The notes: generated from the letters alone by a model not told the origin. A stretch of 64,000 bases of DNA from Shewanella corallii (GCF_023349125.1 NZ_JAKIKT010000005.1:248001-312000), one strand, 5' to 3'. Positions 1-8,916 are shown, counted from the stretch's first letter. Translations and numbers: made by a program.

Positions 1-1012
1 GAGCGTTAACTGTCTTGATCGCCATCATAGGACCTTCGAAGGTAGACATACCGTAGAAGGACAGAGATACAACCAGGAAGCGCAGTACAGGGTCAGTACG
101 CAGCTTATGCCATGCACCTGACAGGGTCATAATACCGTTAATCATGCCGCCCCAGGATGGAGCAAACAGGATCAGTGACATCACCATACCCAGAGACTGA
201 GTCCAGTCAGGCAGGGCGGTGTAGTGCAAGTGGTGAGGACCTGCCCAGATATACAGGGCGATCAGTGCCCAGAAGTGCACGATTGACAGACGGTAAGAGT
301 AAACCGGACGACCAGCCTGCTTGGGAACGAAGTAATACATCATACCCAGGAAGCCAGCTGTCAGCAGGAAGCCTACGGCATTGTGACCATACCACCATTG
401 CACCATGGCATCGACAGCACCTGCATACAGCGAGTATGACTTGAACATATTCACTGGCATTGCCATAGAGTTAACTATGTGCAGGACTGCAACGGTAATA
501 ATGAAGGCACCAAAGAACCAGTTGGCCACATAGATGTGGGAGGTTTTACGTTTGACTATGGTACCGAAGAACACAATGGCGTAGGACACCCATACCACGG
601 TGATAGCGATATCGATCGGCCATTCCAGCTCAGCGTATTCCTTACCACTGGTAATACCCAGAGGCAGGGTGATGGCGGCTGACAGAATAATGGCTTGCCA
701 ACCCCAGAAGGTGAATGCGGCCAATTTGGGCGCAAACAGTCGGGTTTGACAGGTACGTTGAACTACATAGTAGGAGGTTGCGAAAAGCGCTGAAGTGCCG
801 AATGCAAAGATTACCGCATTGGTGTGCAGAGGCCGCAAGCGGCTATAGGTCAACCAAGGGGTATCAAAGTTCAGCTGTGGCCAGATTAACTGAGCCGCAA
901 TCAATACACCGACTGCCATACCAACAATGCCCCACAGGACAGTTGTCAGGGCGAATTGCCGAACAACGGTGTAATTGTAATCAGCGCCGACTGGCTGGGA
1001 ATGGTTCATCAT
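1..1012 (-). CDS. ccoN: cbb3-type cytochrome c oxidase subunit I, N-terminal part (runs off the left edge)
   Basis: This is the catalytic haem-copper subunit of the high-affinity cbb3 terminal oxidase in the inner membrane. Translating the minus strand from the ATG at 1012 gives 337 residues before the window ends. Several hydrophobic helices are visible, as are the family's haem/copper histidines: His63 in RPLHTNAV, His210 in WWYGHNAVG and the His260-His261 pair in WAGPHHLHY. The second codon is also ATG (1009), so the start is uncertain by one residue; GGAAG lies just upstream of 1012. The remaining cco genes should lie to the left. An FNR-type palindrome 200 bp upstream suggests induction at low oxygen. 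The family call is firm; the C-terminal part is not seen. Confidence 0.95.
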   Translation of the reverse strand, partial: MMNHSQPVGADYNYTVVRQFALTTVLWGIVGMAVGVLIAAQLIWPQLNFDTPWLTYSRLRPLHTNAVIFAFGTSALFATSYYVVQRTCQTRLFAPKLAAFTFWGWQAIILSAAITLPLGITSGKEYAELEWPIDIAITVVWVSYAIVFFGTIVKRKTSHIYVANWFFGAFIITVAVLHIVNSMAMPVNMFKSYSLYAGAVDAMVQWWYGHNAVGFLLTAGFLGMMYYFVPKQAGRPVYSYRLSIVHFWALIALYIWAGPHHLHYTALPDWTQSLGMVMSLILFAPSWGGMINGIMTLSGAWHKLRTDPVLRFLVVSLSFYGMSTFEGPMMAIKTVNA

Positions 1013-1212
1013 ATTGCTTCCACTGCTTATTACTTTTACTTTTTTTAATGTTTAAGGCTGAGCCTCACCTGAAATCTTGACAATTATAGCTTTCCTGCGC
1101 GGAAAACCATGTCATTGTCAATACGCTTGATCAGTAATTTGAGATTAGTCACCAAGCACCGCAATGATACTTGAGCTACGTCAAAAAAGATATACGAGAC
1201 AAGCTGATGTGT

Positions 1213-1226
1213 TTGATCTGGATCAA
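1213..1226. promoter_or_regulatory. FNR/Anr-type operator
   Basis: TTGATCTGGATCAA is a perfect match to the FNR-family consensus TTGAT-N4-ATCAA. It sits between the divergent ccoN and the lipoprotein gene. Oxygen-sensing FNR proteins commonly activate cbb3 operons. On the minus strand a TATATC at about 1189-1194 could be the -10 of a class II-like promoter, so control of ccoN is the likelier role. The lipoprotein GTG start is only 46 bp away, so it may share the site. Confidence 0.75.
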
Positions 1227-1271
1227 ATTTAAGAACAGAATGGTGACACTTGGCTAACGGAGGCGTAAATT

Positions 1272-1727
1272 GTGCGCAATAACACGTTTACTTTGCTGTT
1301 TTTGATGGTTTTATTAATGGGTTCGATCTTGGGTTGTGAACAAGCCAAAGTGCAGGTTTCACCCCGTGGTGAGGTTGATAAAACTTTGTGTGACTTTGGT
1401 GCGGGCTATTGTAACGCTGAAAGCGGTGAAATAAACATTAATCTAATCTTAATGCCTGATTTTGCACCAAGTGAGCGACCAATTGATGTAAAAATTACCA
1501 CTAATGTACCTGTGTCGGATGTCACCATGAAACTTGAAGGCAGAGATATGTTTATGGGAGTGATACCGGTAAATATCCAGCCCGCCGATGATGGAAGTTT
1601 CAGTGGACAGATGATCTTTGGTTCATGTTCATCTGGTTATATGGTGTGGCGGGCTACAGTTGGCTTTGTTCACCAGGGCGAACAAAAGTATGTTTGGTTT
1701 GACTTTTTAGCGGATGCTGATGGTTAG
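1272..1727 (+). CDS. small predicted lipoprotein, possibly FixH/YtkA-like
   Basis: 151 residues. The N-terminus is a lipoprotein signal (hydrophobic stretch ending in the lipobox LMGSILGC, Cys22), so the mature protein is probably an outer- or inner-membrane-anchored periplasmic lipoprotein. The start is GTG, chosen because GGAGG lies 8 nt upstream. The mature part looks like one beta-sandwich domain: a central stretch around residues 75-110 (VTMKLEGRDMFMG then DDGSFSGQM, ending in a Trp-containing strand) recalls the FixH/YtkA layout found with cbb3 oxidase assembly genes. That resemblance is by eye only. Four cysteines beyond the lipobox could form disulfides or bind metal. Its position divergent from ccoN and beside the FNR-type box supports a link to oxidase biogenesis, but no function is established. 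Confidence 0.7.
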   Translation: MRNNTFTLLFLMVLLMGSILGCEQAKVQVSPRGEVDKTLCDFGAGYCNAESGEININLILMPDFAPSERPIDVKITTNVPVSDVTMKLEGRDMFMGVIPVNIQPADDGSFSGQMIFGSCSSGYMVWRATVGFVHQGEQKYVWFDFLADADG

Positions 1728-1731
1728 TCGG

Positions 1732-2601
1732 TCAGCCTTCACCCCGGCGTTTTATTTTGTGGAGCACTTCAGATAACGCAAACTGCCATCTATGTTGCTC
1801 CATCAGTCTGGGGGTGTCACTCATATCCAGTACGCTATTTAATGGTCGGGGAGCAGGGGCACCATACTCCTCAGTAGAGATGGGCACGAGAGTGCAGTGA
1901 CTATCGAGAATACCGATTTTACTCGCCTGACGTTGAATTTCCTGTGCGAACTCGAACCAGGTGGCTACGCCCTGATCACGGAAATGGATAATTTGAGGCC
2001 AATGCGCAATTTGGCATATTGCCCAGATAAAGGCAGATAGATTGGTGGCACTGGTAGGGGAGCCAAACTGATCATTGACTACGGAAAGTGAGTCTTTGTT
2101 GTTTAGCAGCCTCAGCATGGTGTTAACAAAATTACAGCCAGTATCAGAATATAACCAGCTGGTTCGAATAATGGCGGCTTTTACTCCTGACCGAATGACT
2201 GCCTGCTCACCGGCGTATTTGCTCTTTCCATAAACAGATAAAGGCTCGGGCGTGTCTATAGTCGTCCAGGGCTTACCTGGGATTCCGCTAAATACATAGT
2301 CGGTTGACAAGTGTATTAGCCTATATCCGACTATCTTTCCTGTTTGTGCCAGATTCATCGCCGCAATATGGTTCAGCGCATCTGCGTCATCTTTGTCAGT
2401 TTCTGCCTGGTCGACGGCAGTATAGGCAGCGGTATTGATAACGATATCTATGCCAGCAAGTGACTTTTCCAATTCAGCAAGATTAAAGAGATCTATCTCG
2501 TCGCGTCCTACATATAGACAAGAGGTGTGGCTCGGTTGTGTTTTTCGAAGGGAATTGGCCAATTGGCCATGTCTGCCGATGACAGCAATGCGCAGTGACA
2601 T
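1732..2601 (-). CDS. rmlD: dTDP-4-dehydrorhamnose reductase-like protein (RmlD family)
   Basis: An extended SDR that in its family reduces dTDP-4-keto-L-rhamnose with NAD(P)H, the last step of dTDP-rhamnose synthesis. The N-terminal GRHGQLANSL is the family's nucleotide-binding loop, and YGKSKYAGE contains the catalytic Tyr-x-x-x-Lys. I start at the ATG at 2601 (MSLRIAVIGRHGQ), giving 289 residues, close to the usual length; an in-frame upstream start would add 19 residues unlike the family. Odd point: rmlA, rmlB and rmlC are not adjacent, and the neighbours are unrelated. It may complete a pathway encoded elsewhere or act on another nucleotide sugar. It ends 4 bp from the convergent lipoprotein gene, with no obvious terminator between. 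Confidence 0.85.
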   Translation of the reverse strand: MSLRIAVIGRHGQLANSLRKTQPSHTSCLYVGRDEIDLFNLAELEKSLAGIDIVINTAAYTAVDQAETDKDDADALNHIAAMNLAQTGKIVGYRLIHLSTDYVFSGIPGKPWTTIDTPEPLSVYGKSKYAGEQAVIRSGVKAAIIRTSWLYSDTGCNFVNTMLRLLNNKDSLSVVNDQFGSPTSATNLSAFIWAICQIAHWPQIIHFRDQGVATWFEFAQEIQRQASKIGILDSHCTLVPISTEEYGAPAPRPLNSVLDMSDTPRLMEQHRWQFALSEVLHKIKRRGEG

Positions 2602-2831
2602 AGAAACGAATTCAAAGGGGAATAGTCGAAGATTAGTCAAATCCTTACCTCTGGGCAATCAGGATTATCGTTTAATCACAAAATTCGGCTAAGAAACACT
2701 GCATACTGATAGCTGGCTGATGTTTTGGTTACAATGAAGCCTTATATAAAGCCCACGGAATAATCGCCTTAAAGATCAATAAAAGTCATGCAATCAGGCG
2801 AGACAGAGTAATGGGTCTTGCGGTACACTTT

Positions 2832-2847
2832 GTTACAAAGTTGTAAC
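2832..2847. repeat. 16-bp perfect palindrome upstream of the diguanylate cyclase gene
   Basis: GTTACAA-AG-TTGTAAC is a perfect inverted repeat about 85 bp before the GGDEF gene, in the 331-bp gap between it and rmlD (2602-2932). The rest of that gap is AT-rich promoter-like sequence with no gene I can support. It is likely a repressor or activator site; the protein is unknown. Confidence 0.4.
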
Positions 2848-2932
2848 CATGTTTGAGGTGAGTGTTTGTGGCGATGGTTTTCCACCCAAACTGAGTCAAT
2901 AATAAAAGCCAAATGACGGGGTTATTATAGCA

Positions 2933-4027
2933 ATGAAAATAGAGTCACGTACTTCAGGGGATGACAAGGAACTCTCTATTAAGATCCTGCGTCAGGCCGT
3001 TCCTAAAATGACTGCACTGGATATTGCCGTTACGCCGGTGAATTATGCCGTCTGGTATGAGTATTGTTTGGGAACCAATCCTTTACTAAAGCTGGAGATC
3101 GACAAGCTGTTGAGTTCCGGAACCAGTTTTACCTCTTCCACCAATGACAGATTGTTTAAAGAGTTTTTGGCCGAGCCAGGGGATGCAGAAAAGTTGTGTT
3201 CGGTTCAGTCTGAAACACAATCTTTGATCTCCGGGTTAATTAATAAGATAAGACAGATAAGCCAGGGTACAGCAGATTTTTCTGATGTGCTGAGTAGCTA
3301 TAGCGACCAACTTCAGGATAATCCTACCGAAGCCACTCTGGCCGAATTGATTGAAGGTTTGGGGTCTGAACTTACTCAGGTTATGCAGAAGAATAAGGGA
3401 ATGGCTGCCAGTCTTTCACAGATGGATAAAGAGGTGAATGAGCTGCGTAATGAAATGGAGTCTTTACAAAATGAAGTAATGACAGATCCATTGACGACAC
3501 TATTCAACCGCAGAGCATTTGATCACCAGATGCAACAGGTGTTCAATGGCGCCACCGAAGGTGATAAGTCATTTTCAATGATGGTAGTGGACATCGATTT
3601 CTTTAAAAAAGTAAACGATACCTATGGCCATCAAACAGGAGATAAAGTGATTGCCTATGTGGGCCGACTATTGAAGAAAGGGGTGAGAAGCTCAGACTTT
3701 GTTGCCCGTTATGGTGGCGAAGAGTTTGTGATTATTCTCCCTGACACTGATTTCAATATCGCCATGACAGTCGCTGAAGGGGTCAGGGCGGTCATCAATG
3801 AGAAAAAACTCAGTATTGGTGCTGAGAACCGTCAATCACTGGGCCGTATCAGTGTCTCAGTTGGTGTGAGCAGTTTTTGCACTGATGACTCAATTGATGA
3901 CTGTATGGCCCGGGCTGATGAAGCTCTGTACCAGGCGAAATCATCGGGTCGTAACTGTGTCAAAGGGATAGAGAAACAACCCTCTGAAGTTAAGCCGAAA
4001 GATAACCGCCGGGCTGAACCGGCATAA
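2933..4027 (+). CDS. diguanylate cyclase (GGDEF domain)
   Basis: 364 residues. The C-terminal half (about 182-350) is a complete GGDEF domain: DPLTTLFNRR at 185-194, the metal-binding region VVDIDFFKKVND near 218-229, and the active-site GGEEF at 261-265. The inhibitory c-di-GMP site RxxD is present as RSSD at 252-255, exactly five residues before GGEEF, so product inhibition is expected. The N-terminal 170 residues have no membrane segment; they are a helical putative sensory region ending in a coiled-coil stretch (about 155-182), as in dimerising cytoplasmic cyclases. It should make c-di-GMP from two GTP in the cytoplasm. Transcribed alone: a terminator follows at once, and a palindrome lies upstream. 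The signal it senses is unknown. Confidence 0.92.
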   Translation: MKIESRTSGDDKELSIKILRQAVPKMTALDIAVTPVNYAVWYEYCLGTNPLLKLEIDKLLSSGTSFTSSTNDRLFKEFLAEPGDAEKLCSVQSETQSLISGLINKIRQISQGTADFSDVLSSYSDQLQDNPTEATLAELIEGLGSELTQVMQKNKGMAASLSQMDKEVNELRNEMESLQNEVMTDPLTTLFNRRAFDHQMQQVFNGATEGDKSFSMMVVDIDFFKKVNDTYGHQTGDKVIAYVGRLLKKGVRSSDFVARYGGEEFVIILPDTDFNIAMTVAEGVRAVINEKKLSIGAENRQSLGRISVSVGVSSFCTDDSIDDCMARADEALYQAKSSGRNCVKGIEKQPSEVKPKDNRRAEPA

Positions 4028-4031
4028 AGAG

Positions 4032-4060
4032 AAAAACCGACAATTGATGTCGGTTTTTTT
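4032..4060. terminator. rho-independent terminator, bidirectional
   Basis: Stem CCGACA / TGTCGG (4037-4042 and 4048-4053) with a 5-nt loop, flanked by A5 on the left and T7 on the right. It can end both the GGDEF gene and the convergent patZ. Confidence 0.85.
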
Positions 4061-4064
4061 ACGT

Positions 4065-6761
4065 TTAGTCTTCGGTAAGTGGCATATGCATATAGATAAG
4101 CTGCTCTTCCATATCAAAGGTCACCTTAAAGCCCAGTGATTTAGCCAGGCTCGCCATATTGCGGTTTTCAAACATGGTGTAACCACTAATTGCTCCTGTG
4201 CCATTTTGGCGGTAGTAGCGTATCAATTTTTCAAGCAGCAAACGTCCAATTCCCAGCCCTTGATGATCAGAGCGCACAGCCATAGCGAATTCAGCATCTG
4301 TATTATCAGGATCTATCGTCGCCCGAACCGCTCCGAGGGTTTTCTCTGTTCCATCAGGTTGTTTACTGGTGGCAATAAATGCCATTTCCCTGGCGTAATC
4401 AATCTGAGTCAATACTGCCATTTCATCATGGGTCATTGGTGCCCTGACGCCGAAATAGCGCTTGTATCTGTCTTCGGCAGTCAGCGAGGAGTCAAACTCA
4501 TGATGACTGGGTTCATCTTCGGGCAGAATGGGCCGCAGGGTAACGCTTTGCCCATCCTTCAGACTGGCGCGCTCTTCAAGCTCCTTGGGGTAGGGCATGA
4601 TGGCCAGACGTTGAGCATTATCTACCGGCTGTGAGTGCAGTCTGAGGTTGATATCCAGCACTGTGATTGACTCTCCGGCCGCCAATACCGGGTTAAGGTC
4701 GAGAGTGGCGATCTGCGGGCAGTCAATAATCAGATGGGATAGCCGGGTTAATAACAGACAAATGGCTTGCATGTTGAGACCCAGAGGCAAGCGCCTGTCT
4801 CTGAGCTTTTGGGTTTTCAGGGCCTGAATCACCATATAGCGAGCCAAAGCCATATTCAGCGGCGGCAGGGCAACAGCGGCATCTCTGGTAGGATCCCATT
4901 CAGATCCACCTTCGCCCAGACAGATGGCGGGACCAAATACCGGGTCGTGTATTACCGCGACCCGTAGCTCCTGTGCCCCGGCAGTCAGGGCCATTTTCTG
5001 TACCAGCATGCCTTCAACTCTTGCGCCGGGAACCTGAAGCTGAACTCTTCGCATCATAGCGCCCGCGGCTTGTATGACATCGTCATCTGATGTCAGATTC
5101 AGGCTTACGCCATGTACATCTGACTTATGGATCAGGTCCGGTGATTGGATTTTAAGGGCAATCGGATAGCCCAGGTTGTTTGCCGCTTGTACTGCTTGCT
5201 CTGGAGTCGCAGCAAACTCAGTTCCTATGGTGTTGATCCCATATGTAGAAAGCAGTGCTGCGGCTTCATGGGTTTCCAGTTGCAGCCGGCCATCCTCGAT
5301 CGCGCTGTTAAGCTGAGCATGGACATTGTCGGTGCTGGGATAAAGAGTGTCTGATACAGACTCAGGAACCTCTTGAAGCAGTTTTTGGTTGCGGCTGAAC
5401 TCAACCATATGCATAAAGGCCCCAGCGGCGCCCTCTGGGGTTCTGTAAGTGGGGATGCCTGCTGCATTGAAACGTTTGCGTGCGCTGTATGCGGCGTCTT
5501 CACCACTCCAGGTAGTCAGAATATTCAGCATTCTTCCCTGTTTGTGCTTTTCTGCAACGGCGATAACGCTGTCTGCGATTCGATCGCCGTCGCCCAGTGC
5601 AGAAGGAGAGTGTAATACCAGGACTGCATCCAGTTCGTTGGCGTCAAGCAGGATATCAAGTGCTTTTCCATATCGGTCGGCGTCAGCATCCCCAATAATA
5701 TCCACGGGATTCTGTCCCGACCAGATTGAAGGCAGTACCTGATCCAGCTTGGCGCGAGTTTCATCGGACAGGGGACCTATCTTGCCGCCCCGGGTAATAA
5801 CTTCATCAACGGCAAGGACCGCAGGGCCACCACCGTTGCTAAGTACTGCCAACCGTTCACCCTTTATAGGAGTTGAGTGAGCCAGGGTTTCCACTGCTGC
5901 AAAGAGCTCCGTCAGATCCTGAACCCGCAGCATACCGGCCCGTCTAAATGCCGCTTCATAAACACTGTCGCTGCCAATAACGCCGCCAGTGTGCCGTTCT
6001 GCTGCATGGCGTCCCTCCTGACTCCGGCCCGATTTAACTACTATGATGGGTTTATGACGGGATGCTGCTCTGGCAGCTGATAAAAATCGGCGGCTGTCGT
6101 TAATGGAGTCGATATAAAGCAAAATTGCCCGGGTATGAATATCTCTGCCCAGATAGTCAATGAGTTCATCAAAGTCTATGTCGGCGGCATCGCCCAGCGA
6201 GACAAACGCAGAAAACCCAATTCCTTTGTTGTTTGCCCAGTCCAATACCGTGGTGCACAGGGCTGCAGACTGGGAAACAAAGGCTATCTTGCCACTTAGG
6301 GCATTGGTATGGGCCAGGCTGGCATTGAGTCCAATAGGGGGGACCATCATGCCCAGGCTATTTGGGCCCAACAGCCGCATACCATAACGATTGGCATGCT
6401 CAAACGCTGCATTCAGCGCACTGGTACCATCCTCAGTTTTGGCTTCAGCCATACCTGAGGCCATGACGATAGCCGCTTTACAGCCAAACTGAGCCAGTGT
6501 TTCTACAATGCCCGGAACCCTCGAAGCCCGTGTACAAATAACGGCAATGTCGGGTTTGATCGGGAGAGACTCGATTGCCGGGTACGCCAGAATACCCATA
6601 ACAGCCTGATACTTAGGTGTAACAGGCATAATTGGTCCTGAAAATCCATTGGCAATCAAATTACGAATAACCACGTAACCGGCACGTCTTGGGTTACTGG
6701 AAGCACCAATAATGGCAACAGACGCAGGATTAAAAAGGGGCGCTAAGGTTCGCTGACTCAT
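4065..6761 (-). CDS. patZ: protein lysine acetyltransferase Pat (acyl-CoA synthetase-like plus GNAT)
   Basis: 898 residues, like E. coli PatZ/YfiQ (886). Domain order: CoA-binding domain (about 8-135, starting FNPASVAIIGASSNPRRAG), succinyl-CoA-ligase-like domains (about 145-450), ATP-grasp region (about 490-690) and a C-terminal GNAT acetyltransferase (about 735-895) whose acetyl-CoA loop is HQGLGIGRLL. The family acetylates lysines of metabolic enzymes such as acetyl-CoA synthetase, turning them off. Unusual here: the ligase domain keeps HTGGVIGSDS, a His-Thr-Gly at the position where ADP-forming acetyl-CoA synthetases carry the phosphorylated His; the E. coli protein, as I recall it, lacks that His. 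Some ligase activity therefore cannot be excluded. Divergent from clcA; ends at a shared terminator. Confidence 0.92.
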   Translation of the reverse strand: MSQRTLAPLFNPASVAIIGASSNPRRAGYVVIRNLIANGFSGPIMPVTPKYQAVMGILAYPAIESLPIKPDIAVICTRASRVPGIVETLAQFGCKAAIVMASGMAEAKTEDGTSALNAAFEHANRYGMRLLGPNSLGMMVPPIGLNASLAHTNALSGKIAFVSQSAALCTTVLDWANNKGIGFSAFVSLGDAADIDFDELIDYLGRDIHTRAILLYIDSINDSRRFLSAARAASRHKPIIVVKSGRSQEGRHAAERHTGGVIGSDSVYEAAFRRAGMLRVQDLTELFAAVETLAHSTPIKGERLAVLSNGGGPAVLAVDEVITRGGKIGPLSDETRAKLDQVLPSIWSGQNPVDIIGDADADRYGKALDILLDANELDAVLVLHSPSALGDGDRIADSVIAVAEKHKQGRMLNILTTWSGEDAAYSARKRFNAAGIPTYRTPEGAAGAFMHMVEFSRNQKLLQEVPESVSDTLYPSTDNVHAQLNSAIEDGRLQLETHEAAALLSTYGINTIGTEFAATPEQAVQAANNLGYPIALKIQSPDLIHKSDVHGVSLNLTSDDDVIQAAGAMMRRVQLQVPGARVEGMLVQKMALTAGAQELRVAVIHDPVFGPAICLGEGGSEWDPTRDAAVALPPLNMALARYMVIQALKTQKLRDRRLPLGLNMQAICLLLTRLSHLIIDCPQIATLDLNPVLAAGESITVLDINLRLHSQPVDNAQRLAIMPYPKELEERASLKDGQSVTLRPILPEDEPSHHEFDSSLTAEDRYKRYFGVRAPMTHDEMAVLTQIDYAREMAFIATSKQPDGTEKTLGAVRATIDPDNTDAEFAMAVRSDHQGLGIGRLLLEKLIRYYRQNGTGAISGYTMFENRNMASLAKSLGFKVTFDMEEQLIYMHMPLTED

Positions 6762-6850
6762 TGACTTTTCCGTCCCGGGATAAGAGGTTTCAGTTTACTT
6801 GATGGCCAAAACCTTTCCCATAGCCTGATGCAAATTATTGTTAATGTTTG

Positions 6851-6873
6851 GGATTGTTGGACCGTCACAATCC
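6851..6873. repeat. inverted repeat between patZ and clcA
   Basis: GGATTGT-N9-ACAATCC, two perfect 7-bp arms, lies in the divergent promoter region between patZ (start 6761) and clcA (start 6977). It could be an operator for either gene. No regulator gene is adjacent. Confidence 0.35.
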
Positions 6874-6976
6874 TGGCCTGTGATACAGTTATTGCAGTTT
6901 GTATCAATCAAGGCGATCTTGCCTGTTATCAGACCGGTTTCCGAGCAATTTCCCCGTTATGTTGGCCGTTTCCACT

Positions 6977-8389
6977 ATGACAACTGAATCCTTACCTCAA
7001 AAGACAAAAGAACAACCTACTAAGCTGGTCCGGCGATTTCTTGCCAGCCATAAAAGTCCGTTAACCGTATTGTGTCTATCCCCCTTTGTCGGTTTGTTGG
7101 CAGGGCTGCTTTGTACCGGTTTTGATATCGCGATTGATGCCGTAATGGATACCAGAGAAGGGTGGATGTCCGGGCGGGAACCCGGTTGGGAAATGATCTC
7201 CCTGGTGGTGTTGTCGAGTTCATTGCTGTCGGCCTTTGGATTTTTACTGGTTAACAGATTTGCGCCTGAAGCTGCAGGCTCAGGTATTCCTGAAATTGAA
7301 GGTGCACTCGATGGTGTCAGGCCGGTGCGCTGGTGGCGGGTCATACCGGTTAAGTTTTTTGGTGGGGTGGGAACCATAGGGGCTGGTCTGGTATTGGGAC
7401 GGGAAGGGCCTTCGGTGCAGATGGGCTCAAGTGTGGGCCGTATGCTGACCGATATTTTCAGGCTGAAAGATGATGAAGGACGACATACTTTGGTTGCCTC
7501 TGGTGCGGCTGCCGGACTTGCTGCAGCATTCAACGCCCCTTTGGCAGGCATCATGTTTGTGGTTGAGGAGATGAGACCCCAGTTCAGATATAACCTGGTG
7601 TCGATTAAAGCTGTGATTATTGCAGCCATTGTTGCCACTATCACTTACCGCAGTTTACAGGGGCAGGGAGCAATGATCCCGCTGCCTTCATACCCTCCAG
7701 TACCATTGTCTTCTTTGGGATTGTTTCTGGTACTCGGCCTTTTGTTTGGGGCCATTGGTGTGCTGTTTAACAGGCTGGTGGTAATGACAATGGATGGCTT
7801 TGACCGACTTCACGGTCATAAGACGTCCCGATTTATTGCTGTTGGTGCGTTTTTAGGCGCTGTTTTTGGTGCCATGCTGCTGTTTCTGCCAAAGCTGACA
7901 GGTGAAGGTGTCGCTTTGATCCCCGACGCGGCCCATGGCGACTTTGCCCTTACCGCGTTATTTGGACTCTTCATGATCCGACTGGTGACCACACTGGCAT
8001 GTTTCGGCTCAGGTGCACCGGGTGGTGTATTTGCGCCCATGCTGGCACTGGGCACACTGTTTGGTACCTTTTTTGGGATGTTGTGTGGTGAACTCTTTCC
8101 GGGCATGGACATTACTGCCGGTACATTTGCCGTGGCGGGTATGGGGGCGCTGTTCGCCGCAACTGTGAGAGCACCTATTACTGGTATTTTGCTGGTGATT
8201 GAACTGACCCACAACTATGACCTGATTTTGCCTTTGTTGATCACAACGTTGGGGGCAACTATGGCAGCGCAGGCTATGGGGGGGAAACCGATTTACAGCC
8301 AATTGTTACAGCGTAGTCTTGCAAAACAAAAGGCCAAAGAAGCGCAGACGATCGAGCAAGATGAGCAGGGCGTTTCATCCTCCAGTTAA
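6977..8389 (+). CDS. clcA: ClC-type H+/Cl- exchange transporter ClcA
   Basis: 470 residues from the ATG at 6977, matching the E. coli length (473). In-frame alternatives at 6959 (ATG) and 6899 (TTG) add residues unlike the family, and none has a clear ribosome-binding site, so the start is tentative. All ClC signatures are present: GSGIP (101-105), GREGP (141-145) with the gating glutamate at 143, VVEEMRPQF with the internal proton glutamate pair at 197-198, GGVFAP, and the chloride-coordinating Tyr in KPIYSQLL near the C-terminus. It is an inner-membrane antiporter exchanging two Cl- for one H+, linked in enterobacteria to extreme acid resistance. Monocistronic; a terminator follows. Confidence 0.93.
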   Translation: MTTESLPQKTKEQPTKLVRRFLASHKSPLTVLCLSPFVGLLAGLLCTGFDIAIDAVMDTREGWMSGREPGWEMISLVVLSSSLLSAFGFLLVNRFAPEAAGSGIPEIEGALDGVRPVRWWRVIPVKFFGGVGTIGAGLVLGREGPSVQMGSSVGRMLTDIFRLKDDEGRHTLVASGAAAGLAAAFNAPLAGIMFVVEEMRPQFRYNLVSIKAVIIAAIVATITYRSLQGQGAMIPLPSYPPVPLSSLGLFLVLGLLFGAIGVLFNRLVVMTMDGFDRLHGHKTSRFIAVGAFLGAVFGAMLLFLPKLTGEGVALIPDAAHGDFALTALFGLFMIRLVTTLACFGSGAPGGVFAPMLALGTLFGTFFGMLCGELFPGMDITAGTFAVAGMGALFAATVRAPITGILLVIELTHNYDLILPLLITTLGATMAAQAMGGKPIYSQLLQRSLAKQKAKEAQTIEQDEQGVSSSS

Positions 8390-8419
8390 CATAGTCACCT
8401 GTACAGCCAAATGATAAAG

Positions 8420-8442
8420 AACTCCCTCCGGGGAGTTTTTTA
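8420..8442 (+). terminator. rho-independent terminator of clcA
   Basis: Stem AACTCCC / GGGAGTT with loop TCCG, followed by a T run, 31 bp after the clcA stop. Confidence 0.85.
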
Positions 8443-8508
8443 TGGGTGTGGCTATAGAAGAGTACATCGAAGCGGCAAGAGTGGTTTTTACAACCACGCT
8501 TATAGGCG

Positions 8509-8637
8509 ATGAAGAAACTTACAGCACAGCTTAGGTTACCGCGTAAAAGTGATCTGGCCGACGAGGTGGGATTTAACTGGGCAACACTTGCTGACGGCCT
8601 GAGGGTTATGAAAGAAGTGTTGTGGGAATTTAGATAG
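8509..8637 (+). CDS. possible 42-residue small protein
   Basis: A short open frame starting ATG with AGG just upstream. It encodes a basic N-terminus (MKKLTAQLRLPRKSD) followed by an amphipathic stretch with three tryptophans/aromatics and ends in EVLWEFR. It has no membrane segment or recognisable motif. It lies between the clcA terminator and the convergent tRNA terminator, a 220-bp stretch otherwise empty apart from a small hairpin (GTGGTT / AACCAC near 8481-8497). No promoter is obvious. It may be chance; I list it because its composition is protein-like throughout. Confidence 0.25.
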   Translation: MKKLTAQLRLPRKSDLADEVGFNWATLADGLRVMKEVLWEFR

Positions 8638-8663
8638 GTGTCGGTGTACACGGATTTTTAAAT

Positions 8664-8686
8664 ACAAAAAACCTGCAAATGCAGGC
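8664..8686 (-). terminator. rho-independent terminator of the tRNA array
   Basis: On the minus strand: stem CCTGC / GCAGG with loop ATTT, then a T run (A6-7 on the plus strand at 8665-8671). It lies 23 bp after the last tRNA. Confidence 0.8.
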
Positions 8687-8708
8687 TAATGTTCCTCAAA
8701 CAAGAGGT

Positions 8709-8785
<77 letters not shown>

Positions 8786-8839
8786 TCCGAATTCTTCTAT
8801 CAGTTTTACTTCATCATAAGGAAGCTCTTCAAAAGAGAG

Positions 8840-8916
8840 TGGTACACCCGAGTGGACTCGAACCACCGACCCCTACCATGTCAAGGTAGTGCTCTAACCA
8901 GCTGAGCTACGGGTGT
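8840..8916 (-). tRNA. tRNA-Val (GAC), copy 1
   Basis: 77 nt with encoded CCA. Anticodon arm CTACC TTGACAT GGTAG gives anticodon GAC (valine). Acceptor ACACCCG / CGGGTGT. The three tRNA-Val copies appear identical. Confidence 0.95.

Noticed and set aside
157..1080. Plus-strand open frames at the left edge
   Set aside because: Antisense to ccoN, whose frame reads cleanly on the minus strand.
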